Part shown: positions 26,301-31,706 of the stretch, piece after piece
Layout of the letters: each line of letters opens with the position of its first letter
How positions within the stretch are numbered: the stretch's first letter is position 1
Source of the DNA: Nonomuraea angiospora
Lineage (GTDB): Bacteria > Actinomycetota > Actinomycetes > Streptosporangiales > Streptosporangiaceae
Assembly (NCBI RefSeq): GCF_014873145.1
Contig: NZ_JADBEK010000001.1
Location: forward strand, 682,001-746,000
Reading direction: 5' to 3'
DNA: 64,000 nt
Translations under genes and position numbers: made by a program
The notes under the pieces: generated by a model
What the model was told of the DNA's origin: nothing
The model's database searches: none
Seen by the model: the letters and a program-made list of their open reading frames with translations, nothing else

Positions 26301-27659
26301 GTCCTGCATCCACCGGGCGACCGCCAGCAGCGTCTGGGCCAGCCACAGGCCGGAGGCGGGGTCGCCGCCCTCCAGAATGCGGTAGCAGTCCTGCGTCTTC
26401 GGCTCGACCCCGCCCATGAGGGAGAACGTGGAATACCGCCACAGCGACGGGTCGCTCTCCAGCACCCCCAGCAGGTCGAACAGCTCCCCGGCGGACATGC
26501 CCAGCGCCGAGGTCAGCCTGCCGGTCCGCCGCAGCAGCGCGATCTGCGACGACCCGATCGGAGCGCGGTCGAAGGGGCTCGGCTCCAGGGCGCTGTAGCG
26601 GTCGCGGTAGCGCCGCACGGTCTCCGTGATGTCGCTCTCGGAGGTCCCGATCCCGATGGCCAGCTTGCGGCGGTAGTCCTTGTTGTGCGGGCCGAGGATG
26701 TCGCCCGACAGGGCGGGCAGCTCCTCGGGCACCGGCTCGACCTCCGCCACCAGCCCGCACACCGCGTCGATGGTGAGGTCGTAGCCCTGCCGCAGGTGCA
26801 CGGCGAGCGCGATGGTCCGCAGCGCGGCCGCGTCGAGCCTGCCCCCGCAGCACGTGGTCAGGACGCGGTCGAGGTCGTTGAGGCCGAGCCCGGTCCACCT
26901 GGCCAGCCGGACGATCCGGCTGATCCGGTCGTACCAGCCGGAGGTGGCACCCTCCAGCCGCGTGCCGTCCGGCGACATGGTGACCGGCCCGCTGCCCTGG
27001 TTGACGTAGGAGTCCTTGGGCGGCCGCACGAGGTCGTCCGGCTCGCCGAGCAGCTCCCGCAGTTGCAGCGCCGACAGGCCCGTCGCCTGCTTGAATCGTT
27101 CCACATCCGCGAGCGAGGTCAGCGGATCCTGCGGTGCGAGCCCGTAGAACGCCTTGATCCCCGCCTCGTCCGCCGGCGACGTCAGATGCGTGACGGCCTC
27201 CGCGGACAGCCCCAGGAACAGCCGGGCCACCGTGTCGGCGTCGGCCACCGGAGCGAAGATCCGGTAGAGCTCGTCCGGTCCGGTCCTGAGGTGCCGCAGG
27301 TAGGTCTTGAACCGCTCCTCGTCCAGCGAGAACGGCATCCCGAACGGGTGCTTCAGCCGCTGCCGCATCCGCTCGTACGGCTGGTCCCCGGCGAGCCTCT
27401 CCAGCAGCTCGATGACGATGTCCAGGTAGGGAGCCTCGACGAAGGTGTTCTCCCCGTCCAGCAGGACCCTCTTCAGGTCGGCGCGCCGGTCGTCGCCGAG
27501 CAGCGACGGCTGCTCCAGAACGGTCTCGAGCAGCCCCAGGAGATCCGCGAGATAGGCCCCCGGCGAGTAGACCGTCCTGGCCTCGTCCTCCTGCCGGTGA
27601 TCGAGATTCGTGTCGTCGAACAGTGCCTCGTAGCTCGGGAGCGGCTCGTTGCCCGCCAT
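14316..27659 (-). CDS. Giant TcA-like ABC-toxin subunit with hemopexin-repeat arrays
   Basis: About 4,447 residues from ATG 27659, which has AGGGGGG just upstream. The frame remains open for 577 more codons, but that part lies over the opposite gene and lacks domains. Residues 1-450 resemble the Salmonella virulence-plasmid 28-kDa-type N-terminus of TcA (TVYSPGAYLADLLGLLETVL). A Gly/Ser linker lies near 463-487. Hemopexin repeats fill about 1050-2415. The ABC-toxin N-terminal and neuraminidase-like part follows (ALVSIVPGTPGELYELLLAD, KVFLYPENYLRPELRGSKTP). More hemopexin repeats lie at 3000-3390. After these come the TcA signature FNSGNGIYYWEVFFHAPTLI, long coiled coils with a small hydrophobic hairpin (3830-4100) and the TcB-binding C-terminus. 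Classic TcA proteins of about 2,500 residues form pentameric translocation pores. No TcB or TcC gene lies in the window. No signal peptide is seen. Confidence 0.85.
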   Translation of the reverse strand: MAGNEPLPSYEALFDDTNLDHRQEDEARTVYSPGAYLADLLGLLETVLEQPSLLGDDRRADLKRVLLDGENTFVEAPYLDIVIELLERLAGDQPYERMRQRLKHPFGMPFSLDEERFKTYLRHLRTGPDELYRIFAPVADADTVARLFLGLSAEAVTHLTSPADEAGIKAFYGLAPQDPLTSLADVERFKQATGLSALQLRELLGEPDDLVRPPKDSYVNQGSGPVTMSPDGTRLEGATSGWYDRISRIVRLARWTGLGLNDLDRVLTTCCGGRLDAAALRTIALAVHLRQGYDLTIDAVCGLVAEVEPVPEELPALSGDILGPHNKDYRRKLAIGIGTSESDITETVRRYRDRYSALEPSPFDRAPIGSSQIALLRRTGRLTSALGMSAGELFDLLGVLESDPSLWRYSTFSLMGGVEPKTQDCYRILEGGDPASGLWLAQTLLAVARWMQDSGFGVQELAEILGSGSSTSGGSGASSGSGGSGGDDRLAVLEGLDQRFQAVAMEPAMFEGERFGPRAAQAVHDVLAAHAGAVVSERDARLLRLDPATVAAAAHEAVTSLGMIVDDDLVGLGLGERMAGKIRAQLVFSGRLRADGTLVTEGMPETDYALNLERDFTSFKEALFKLINSVGNGTSSFYPSDLATVGNLSQGQLDELYDNLIYHGYVDEEGAVQDPAFFADEENVEAFRVNAGLSDVAPEVLTLLRRRVDAFRAEPLVLDTGLLTGLRLSEARLARLMDGLRFNGYIDENGRYLDKQALAALQPADFALPPEFHPHRSAVLDAAKRQIGELAAELFTFTPEDFTEVADLAMAQRAMAAMEGTYLSDGWPVAEVETLGDGFTAAETGLVARRVAECAQDERPYRIHLEALGELGFDDEQQGLVVEELIARGHLTDGLSVPREAVPFFANPANVVSFALQGLEDFERDVFFLLHAVAVALAEAVEEVTAALESRAGQQQEALTSALADAFGVPQESAAAICAGVAGGLPEAMEILIPPVIAVPRRLSDPHFQAAYERIRRFARLAGKLGMDETEVAVAFHDQDLTGKYPEPLALPPGVDVVDAVLHSSDGRIYVFAGDVYWAYSADTYALLDPRPKALTELSPRLTGLTRVDAAFAFPGGAEWIVGRAVERNEGDEAPDREVSRLFVKEPGSIRWAPRDQLWGKVRNNFEAPRRIDSAYVDENGRTYLFCADQYIRYSTPDFTTVDEGYPRGVAEWWQAEGHDTPLPEAFTGALDAAFQDVDGHVHLFAGGRYFEIGGQEQPISARWGRIRNAFDGARSLDGAFTGPDGRTYLFRGDQVARYTDSVENDGVRVDDGYPRRIESEFARLPGEFHTGVEAAFTEPGSGMVHLFKDGRTVSFSASGGGVPQPTAERWGKVADVLAGGAVDAALVGMDGKTYLFSGERYIRYSGADYAVVDLGYPRRIAGDWGGLRKVGAAFVMDGRTYLFGQGGHLFDVPLAQEPELNEGRLSPALRRHFLEHGLTLAESATVTAEGTDEYRTWHVGTEQGIALTLRRNPLRIQVHADGGDFHVRYSTRDYATPDAGYPKPVSDNWWNLPASLAADPRFAVIDAVFTDGTGRTYLFAGDGFVVSDARHRWWSEPRTIAEHWDSLLPFTKVDAAFVGKDGRTYAFSGDRYTRFSGGDYTRADDRYPASVPAYWGNVVNRIARTGLVDAALTRTVTEEIDGRKVDRHYTYLFSGDQYVRYLGTELEYVQDGYPAALSALSREPGMAALDVTLDGVDAAFADRRNVHLFRAGRCHIVSDGLYRRYDDASSIGLSCAFLEDGKLLAEDGGGWRHRAGVEAVEGFGFAQETGTPRSLRAAPEEFRRGLDAVLRGADGTTYLFKGPNCVNTRLNRPYLLAEEWGKPRNTIYQDNKVDAAFVGRDGRTYLFSGDQFVVYADPGPAGTAAPNPGLTIDGEPRLVSEHWGGLDDVALAYVRGTKTYVFESPGEDGRRRYLVYSGTDYTEPDGEPQIADESFWQVPEQYRIPGHPVPDAVLFAGDTMLLLLGEHCLQYDERAGAWSYPRPIERLWPGFERVLESSREDGDALRTAFTAPDGSTYFFLSEQYSRHDGHDFAPLAVIRDRWGRSPNPFVPDDATARIDAACVFGDDTTFLFSGDRYVRYTGSEYRYIDPGYPKKIVGNLRRETAFANLPESFDDAVTGHAIDAAVAHGRTAYLFAGGSCHVVSRAATATRDLAVLGRVRNNLVEREKVDATIVAGAHTYLFSGDQYVRYTGTAYEYADDGYPRAILPGLALDLRMQDPPADFADGLDAAFRTPGPAGVVHLIKGGLCQRVGEPAARPVNALFGKVRNAFADAGHRLIDAAFAAPTGELYAFKGEQYVRYRPGALEFVEEGHPRTVRDDWGDLPGRFESGVDGAFVFEGRTYLCKGDEYVRYSRGYHEVDRTYPQRFRYRWGGTADYRLSDVHTISRFVDLARRHPDGLAAFLLDPPAVVQDPYAYLADLFGWDVDEIRWAKRNAALLTAEPEAIAAAAVSAAPVRWEEDRFEVEFLLRLVELFTLTGRIGEAPSALYTDVWRPAFGEAPALAAANTALYGIMERLYPGEWEALSAAVHDEINVLKRDALVSIVPGTPGELYELLLADVEMGGQGRTSRVREAIAAAQLYVHRYLLDLERVTVASGRDPEEIRRRIRTWWAWLKNYRLWEANRKVFLYPENYLRPELRGSKTPAFRALEDDLLQGEITQEKVEQAYKRYLDEYTEVSRLAIAGGYVYRADGAEAGVRRLVLFGRTRTEPRRYYCREAEFRDDGRLSATWQPWLKVDAQVEAEIVYPVHAFGRIFVFWPTAEAVAPEPGAQTTLTEQQSGDDRTLTPPPPKYRVRVNYSFRNLNGEWVPSQVLPLEDVLDAPVDGVSLYVQASATVPVPDGGTHDTILITATYTVAKPEGPQKVQSAFALTPELYAIRAEGVPEPVRPSRLEQIFGEPIEASKVVQLTLPAGAESDPWMSVDHKGGSFLCRPIAPEGSGEEPRQLSGNSDKLPVWSPIHAAVELPGGVRYFFNNTGESGSGPYYVEVSATRATATRLGKPLTAERWGHVATPLYDDAAGVDAAIVKDGFRYLFSGAYYYRYSGDPFGRIDAGYPKPIAGNKEGFPQWDRVDAAAVDANGVEYYYSAGQHVWLRRTRPGSSLETFLPPWAIGNPPVDALLFRGDEVFVVSGDSYRRGDGPNERPIPLRGNRDGLPQSGPVSAPFRHGESVYFFNNDARTYLSITREQPGKGRGQSGNGPREYVQSEPSPVKPLGVARTAVTDEGVDAAYVVAGTGGQDATLFLARNLEYVRYTLKDGVPAALADPGYPKPMSRRVRAVFRRAGLRYVFSEQDYTVLRPGEELASMAEFSPVSGNWSGLPAGWETGLDGVLDAGDLYLFLGSTYVTYPSAVKVQRPYEIAALPHEVIRLTSSTAYRLNKALLEGGVPALLAPEIQELDELPAFSTRVSDATTILVTESTAEQGVPAATHLDFNSGNGIYYWEVFFHAPTLIAQALNAAQQFDDARTWYEYVFDPTTPRYWRFLPFLAADIEALVKSCRDDLAELSVRGADVGKPAADLEAILVKVEPMAPAFQHQRELSQAEKDYLAELPSGGPATAGVAPIEEALNALEAPPGAGPALKGLLERVALVGRLCQQYDLMGDRAALLKAYLEDPFDPHAIAELRPPAYRRAVVMAYVDNLLDWGDLLFRQYTAESVDEARMLYIFAYDLLGERPPEDLGPRALTPALTYEELRRAPEDDGLPELTAGGAMLEKAGEVHASVAGPYFHVPANGVFLEYWDRVEDRLRKIRASLDIMGVSRPLPLFEPPADVMALVRGAAAGASLDRLAAAAALPVPHYRFSPVFRKAQELVDKLRQFGGDLLSVLERRDSEELALLNNRHEGTILSLTRAVREAEVEIAAQGLSEVQVSAQGAQNRVDHYEGLIAAGLTPLEQAQLGMMSAAVVAHVVATGFQAGAAIASGLPDVLLGLFIMGTKLGREQVTEALEHGGEASSSAAEALNVIGELLGIRAEQERMVGDWTFQLAVARNDLEQLGHQVKAAELRLKAAQRELQILDQQIANQEAVGAFMTGKFTNLQLYQWMSGRLAGLYFQTYSMAYDMARAAQRSFQYERGVPEGEADYIQPLYWESRRNGLLAAESLGVDLERLGKAWVESDRRGLEIIKKASLLALDPVAALGLRNTGRCEFALTEALFDRDFPGHYRRRVKTVSVTFTGPEGPIGLNAVLTQLDSRTVLAADPKAVKYLLDPKGPMPATLRADWRGGQQIALSDLEEYKDNNGLFDLRYDDDRYLPFEGTGAVSRWRLELPSGGSPQLMDVTITVKYSAEQGGELFAGAVKGMLKPYATARYCDIPAEFPEEWSAFLDGSDDTLTLPFTPDMFPGMTGRAITGVYALYSPAGDGSARFLINGERRLTLNEGKLLPTPGLTAGTWRLVLEGDKSALEGLGLILSYRAR
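17500..18670 (-). repeat. Second hemopexin-like repeat block inside the TcA protein (about 8 repeats)
   Basis: By eye I count eight units of the form V-D-A-x5-G-x-x-Y-x-F-x-G-x-x-Y-x-R-Y, for example GFRYLFSGAYYYRYSGD, EVFVVSGDSYRRGD and DLYLFLGSTYVTYPS. Several are degenerate. The block lies after the neuraminidase-like region and directly before the conserved TcA C-terminal half. Eight units would make two four-bladed propellers. Confidence 0.65.
20415..24510 (-). repeat. First hemopexin-like repeat block inside the TcA protein (about 24 repeats)
   Basis: About 24 units of 45-70 residues by eye, each with VDAAF..DGRTYLFSGDQYVRY followed by YP and often W. Well-kept examples are GRTYLFCADQYIRYS, GKTYLFSGERYIRYS, HTYLFSGDQYVRYTG and GELYAFKGEQYVRYR. 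Canonical units alternate with degenerate ones (GMVHLFKDGRTVSFS). Hemopexin domains are four-bladed propellers, so 24 units would be six of them. Hemopexin-like repeats bind metals, haem or host proteins. Confidence 0.7.
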
Positions 27660-27926
27660 GCGTCCCCCCTCAGAGAAGCCTGCGTAATCCGGACCGACTC
27701 CACAGAGAGGTCCACGCCCTCCCAGATACAAGCTCAGAAACGGCGCCACGAATATGGCGGCCAAGCCACCTGTCCTCATGTGGCCAGAGGCGGGCGCCGT
27801 CAGGCAGCTCAGAGAAGCGCGCTGTGAAATGTGGCCGACAGGGAACCTTTGCACGCCCGGCCGAAAGGTGGACGATCGATCGGTCGTCAGGCAAGGGGGA
27901 GCCTTGAGAAGAATGGCTGGGGGGTC

Positions 27927-30869
27927 ATGAAAAAGACACCGAGTACCGGCGCGAGCAGGAACAAGCGCCAGCGCAGGCGTACGATCGGCGGACCAGAGAA
28001 GATCGAGCCTGGCATATCCGATATGTCGGACTTGCCCATAACGAAGCGTGACGTGTCCGTCCCCTCCGCGCCGATCTCCACCTCGACGCCGCCGGGCTGG
28101 CAGAAGTTCACCGAGCAGCCCGACCCGGCCACCGCCAAGGTGGTGGTGAAGGCCCTGCAGGACAAGACGTTCCCCGTGCGACAGATGGCCGGGATACTGG
28201 CCCAGCGCTCGGCGAAGGAGCGCAGCACGATGTCCCGGCTCATCATGGCGCAGCTCAAAGGCAACCTCGCCCTCGACTTCCTGAAGGCGACCGCCGGGGT
28301 TCGTCTCGTCAAGCCCAAGACGCCGCAGAAGCAGGTGCCGCGGCCCGAGGGCGATCTCGCGCCGGGCCGCGACCCATCGCTCGAGGCGCTCGACCTCGCC
28401 GTGCCGGGCAAGGGCGCCGTCGACCTGGCCGAGCTCGCGAAGCGGATCGACGACGCGGACGACGCCTCGTCGATGGCCTACCTCAAAAAGGCGTTGGCCG
28501 ACGTCAACTCGATCAGCGGCGGCAAGAAGCCGTACTCGGAGCTGCGCCGCGAGGCGCTCGGGGGCGTAGCGGTCCCCGGGCAGCTTCACCTCGTCGGCCA
28601 GGTGGGCTTCCGCACGGCGAGCAGCAAGCGCACCGGCCAGGGTGGCCTGTCGACCCAGCACGACCTCGTGTCCAGCTACTGGCGCACGTCCTTCGGCGAA
28701 GCCCTGGAGGAACTCGCGGAGAAGCTGAAGGTGGACGTGAAAGAGGGCGACATCCTGGTCAACAGCCCGCGCGTGCTGCGCAAGCTCGAGATGGTGCTGG
28801 CCCGGGAGGTGCTGGACAACCTCAAGATCCAGCCGCTCAAGGGGGAGACGGGCATCAGCGTGCTGAGGGGCGCCACCGACCCCTCCTTGAACTGGAAGGA
28901 GATCCTGGAGGGGATCGGCGCGACGCCGTCGGCGTACCAGCTCTATGAGCTCGCGGAGAAGGACCACCCCCGGCCCAAGCCGAACTTCGCCGTCGACGCG
29001 CACGCCGACCTCGCACAGCTCATCACCTCCAGCGCGTTCTCCCGCCTGCAGGACATCGCGCGGGGGAAGGGCGAGCTGGCGCCGGTGTGCGCCACGGTCG
29101 AGCACCTCATCCTCGGCCTCACCGACAAGCTCGGCCCGGAGCGCTACGACGCGCTGACCGCCGACGCCCTGCGCTCGCTGAGCCGGCTCCTCGACATCGT
29201 CGTCGAGGATCCGAACCCGACGACGGCGTTGCGCGCGGTCGACCTCATGATGGACGAGATCGCCGTCGTGCTCGCCGTGGCCAAGAACTACGGACGTGTC
29301 GACTACTGGAAGACGATGCAGGACGTCCTGCTGAAGCGGGCGCCGAGCATCGCGCCGGACGTCGGCACGGAGATCGAGCTCAGCAGCCACCTCATGACCA
29401 GCGGCATGGACGCGCTCGGGACGGCGCTGTCCATCGCGCTGTCGGCGCGGCGCGGCGGCGAGGTCTCGCGTGCCACCGAGAAGGTCGACTACTTCGAGAC
29501 CGGGATGCTGCTCGGCAAGCTCAAGAAGGGGGAGATGGCGAAGCCGCGCAAGGATGTCGTGGTCGCGGCGCTGAACCCGAGCACGCCCTTCGAGTCGTCA
29601 CCGGCGAAGAGCCTCGTGGAAGGCGTGCTCGCGGGCCTGAAGGACCGCAAGCCGGATGACCCGCCGTTCGCGCTGATACTCGACACCACCGTCGAGGACG
29701 TGCTCGACCCGTCCACCGGCCGGACCCGGCTCGATGAGGTGCTCAAGGACCTGAAGGGCGCCATCGCCGACGGCAGCCTCGAGGTGTTCCTGTGCAAGAG
29801 CTTCCAGAAATACGCCTCCTTCGGCACCGGCAAGGTGGCCGCCGGCGACCTCACGGTGTTGTCGAAGCAGGACGGCTACGCATCCCAGCGCACGCAGGCT
29901 GAGGCGCGGCTTCACGAGCTCGACCTCGATCTCGCCCGGCATGACGAGGGACAGTTCGTGATTCACATGCTCAAGCACGGCAACCAAGACGAGCAGACGC
30001 TGATGCGCAACGCCGCGGGTAACGCCGAGTTCGTGAACGAGTTCTGCTGGCCGGTCACGAATACGGACCTGGGGTCTCCGTACGTGGACGGCATCCCCCT
30101 GCTCCTGCGCTCGAAGTCCGGGGGCGGGATCGCCGAGCAGTTCCAGAAGCTCGCCCTGGTCGACTGGCGCGGCAGCTTCGCCTTCCTGCGGACGTCGTTC
30201 GTCGACCTGATCCCGGGGCCGTGGGGAGCATCGACAGAAAAGCAGAAAGAGGACTGGTACACGCGCATCAACACCGGCCACGAGTCGAAGCAGGCGATGG
30301 TCGAGTACTTCTACGCGCTCGGCCACCTGGCGACCGGCATGCCCCCCGGCGCGAAGAAGCCGGCGGAGGTCAGCCTGAACATGAAGGGCGTGAAGGACCA
30401 CTGGGACGCGCTGGGCGGCGTCAGCGACGAGGACGATGCCGACATCGCGCGATACCGGGACAGCATCAAGGCCTCGTACTGCGCGTTCGCGTGCCAGAAC
30501 GTGGTGTTCAAGCCGGACGTGCTGCCGATGCTCGTCGCGTTCTTCGCGACGTCGACGACCGGCGTCTCGATCGAGACCCGGCGCTACCTCGCCGGCGAGC
30601 TGCTCTCGCGGGCGAATTTCTTGAAAACCCTCGATACCGACACCCTCACGAACCTGTGTAATCGGGCGATGGTGGATTTCAGGATCCCAGGCATGGACAA
30701 GCCCGACCCGACCGTCACCCTCGCGGCGCTGTGCCGCGCGGCGGAGGTCCTCCCCGGCTGGTCGATGAAGCCCCAGGCCCAGGGACTCAAGGACAGGCTC
30801 GGGCCCCGCGGCGATTCGAAGGAGGAGAAGCGGCTGCGCGATCTCATCGACCAAGCCCTCAAAGCCTGA
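27927..30869 (+). CDS. Orphan 980-residue protein with a cryptic PLP-enzyme (fold type I) core
   Basis: I do not recognise this protein as a whole. The start is basic and disordered (RNKRQRRRTIGG), residues 30-450 are mostly helical, and the end is helical too. Residues about 485-690 follow the order of cystathionine-gamma-synthase-type PLP enzymes. SGMDALGTALSIAL (S492) is the phosphate-binding position, VDYFET (Y522) the tyrosine region and LNPSTPFESSPAK the SNP-like loop. ALILDTTVEDV (D586) would be the pyridine-N aspartate and CKSFQKYASFGTGKVAAGD (K628) the Schiff-base lysine. This is inference from pattern order only. ATG 27927 follows GGGGGG; a GTG at 27831 is in frame but unlikely. It is divergent from the TcA gene across 267 bases, so co-regulation is possible. 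No signal peptide or membrane segment is seen. Confidence 0.6.
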   Translation: MKKTPSTGASRNKRQRRRTIGGPEKIEPGISDMSDLPITKRDVSVPSAPISTSTPPGWQKFTEQPDPATAKVVVKALQDKTFPVRQMAGILAQRSAKERSTMSRLIMAQLKGNLALDFLKATAGVRLVKPKTPQKQVPRPEGDLAPGRDPSLEALDLAVPGKGAVDLAELAKRIDDADDASSMAYLKKALADVNSISGGKKPYSELRREALGGVAVPGQLHLVGQVGFRTASSKRTGQGGLSTQHDLVSSYWRTSFGEALEELAEKLKVDVKEGDILVNSPRVLRKLEMVLAREVLDNLKIQPLKGETGISVLRGATDPSLNWKEILEGIGATPSAYQLYELAEKDHPRPKPNFAVDAHADLAQLITSSAFSRLQDIARGKGELAPVCATVEHLILGLTDKLGPERYDALTADALRSLSRLLDIVVEDPNPTTALRAVDLMMDEIAVVLAVAKNYGRVDYWKTMQDVLLKRAPSIAPDVGTEIELSSHLMTSGMDALGTALSIALSARRGGEVSRATEKVDYFETGMLLGKLKKGEMAKPRKDVVVAALNPSTPFESSPAKSLVEGVLAGLKDRKPDDPPFALILDTTVEDVLDPSTGRTRLDEVLKDLKGAIADGSLEVFLCKSFQKYASFGTGKVAAGDLTVLSKQDGYASQRTQAEARLHELDLDLARHDEGQFVIHMLKHGNQDEQTLMRNAAGNAEFVNEFCWPVTNTDLGSPYVDGIPLLLRSKSGGGIAEQFQKLALVDWRGSFAFLRTSFVDLIPGPWGASTEKQKEDWYTRINTGHESKQAMVEYFYALGHLATGMPPGAKKPAEVSLNMKGVKDHWDALGGVSDEDDADIARYRDSIKASYCAFACQNVVFKPDVLPMLVAFFATSTTGVSIETRRYLAGELLSRANFLKTLDTDTLTNLCNRAMVDFRIPGMDKPDPTVTLAALCRAAEVLPGWSMKPQAQGLKDRLGPRGDSKEEKRLRDLIDQALKA

Positions 30870-30946
30870 GGCCGGCGGTCTCACCCGGCCCCGCCTCCGC
30901 CCCACCCCCCGGCTCCGGACGCCGCATCTCCCCCGATCGCGGAGTC

Positions 30947-30970
30947 CCGGGCCGGAGCGGGCGGGCCCGG
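30947..30970. terminator. GC-rich hairpin between convergent genes
   Basis: Arms CCGGGCC (30947-30953) and GGCCCGG (30964-30970) sit between the end of the PLP-like gene and the end of the HAD gene. It could terminate both. The surrounding DNA is so G/C-rich that alternative pairings exist. Confidence 0.35.
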
Positions 30971-30989
30971 AGCCCGGCGCGCTGGATCC

Positions 30990-31673
30990 CTAGAGCCGGG
31001 TCATCCCGCGCTCCCCGCTCACCCAGCGGGCAATGACCTCCACCATCTCGGGAAACGCATCGATGAACGCGTCCACGCGATGCCCGTCGAAATCCGCCCG
31101 CCGCCTGACGCCGCTCTGCATGCAGGCGATGAAACCCAGCCCCGCCCCGTTGGCGGCCTGCGCGTCACCGGGGGAGTCGCCCACGTACACGCACTGAGCG
31201 GGCTCCAGCCCCGTCGCGGCCAGCAACTCGTCGAAAGCCCGGCCGTCCGGCTTGCCGAAACGCACGTTGCCGGCGTGGTAGACGCCGTCCAGCCGGCCCG
31301 CCAGGACATGGTCCGGCGCCAGCAGATGCGCCACCTCCGCCTCCGTACGCGAGGTCAGCAGCATGACGCCGTGCCCCGCCGCGGCGAGCTCGTCGAGCGC
31401 CCGCAGGTTCTCCGGCGCGACCGCGTCCACCCGGCCGTCCGCCACGTACGCCCCCAGCACCTCCTGATACACAGCGGCGAACGCCACGAGATCGACGCCC
31501 GGCGACCGCCGCGGCATCGCCTCCAGCAACGGCAGCCCCCACGTCGACAGATGCACCGACCGGGACATCGGCGCACGGCCGAGGCGCGCCAGGACCTCGT
31601 TCTCCAGCTCGAAACACGCCGCCTCGGTCAGGCAGAGCGTGTCATCCACATCGATCACCACGGCGCGAATCAC
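30990..31673 (-). CDS. HAD-superfamily hydrolase (phosphoglycolate-phosphatase-like)
   Basis: A 227-residue HAD phosphatase. Motif I is VVIDVDDTLCLTEAACF with nucleophile D8 and acid D10, motif II is VMLLTSRTE, motif III lies in RFGKPDGRAFDELL and motif IV is CVYVGDSPGDAQAANGAG. A helical cap lies between motifs I and II, as in the subgroup that includes phosphoglycolate phosphatase and beta-phosphoglucomutase. The substrate is not predictable. It lies 33 bases downstream of the AAA+ ATPase gene on the same strand, so it may be the last gene of that operon (33998 to 30990). Confidence 0.8.
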   Translation of the reverse strand: MIRAVVIDVDDTLCLTEAACFELENEVLARLGRAPMSRSVHLSTWGLPLLEAMPRRSPGVDLVAFAAVYQEVLGAYVADGRVDAVAPENLRALDELAAAGHGVMLLTSRTEAEVAHLLAPDHVLAGRLDGVYHAGNVRFGKPDGRAFDELLAATGLEPAQCVYVGDSPGDAQAANGAGLGFIACMQSGVRRRADFDGHRVDAFIDAFPEMVEVIARWVSGERGMTRL

Positions 31674-31706
31674 ACCGACACCCTAGTGCCGGCCGGCACG
31701 CACAGC

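Noticed and set aside
24471..27827. Long plus-strand frame opposite the TcA N-terminal part
   Set aside because: Antisense shadow; no recognisable domain and no ribosome-binding site.
27660..29390. 577-codon 5' extension of the TcA frame
   Set aside because: It runs antisense to the PLP-like gene, shows no domain, and ATG 27659 has a strong ribosome-binding site and the usual TcA start.
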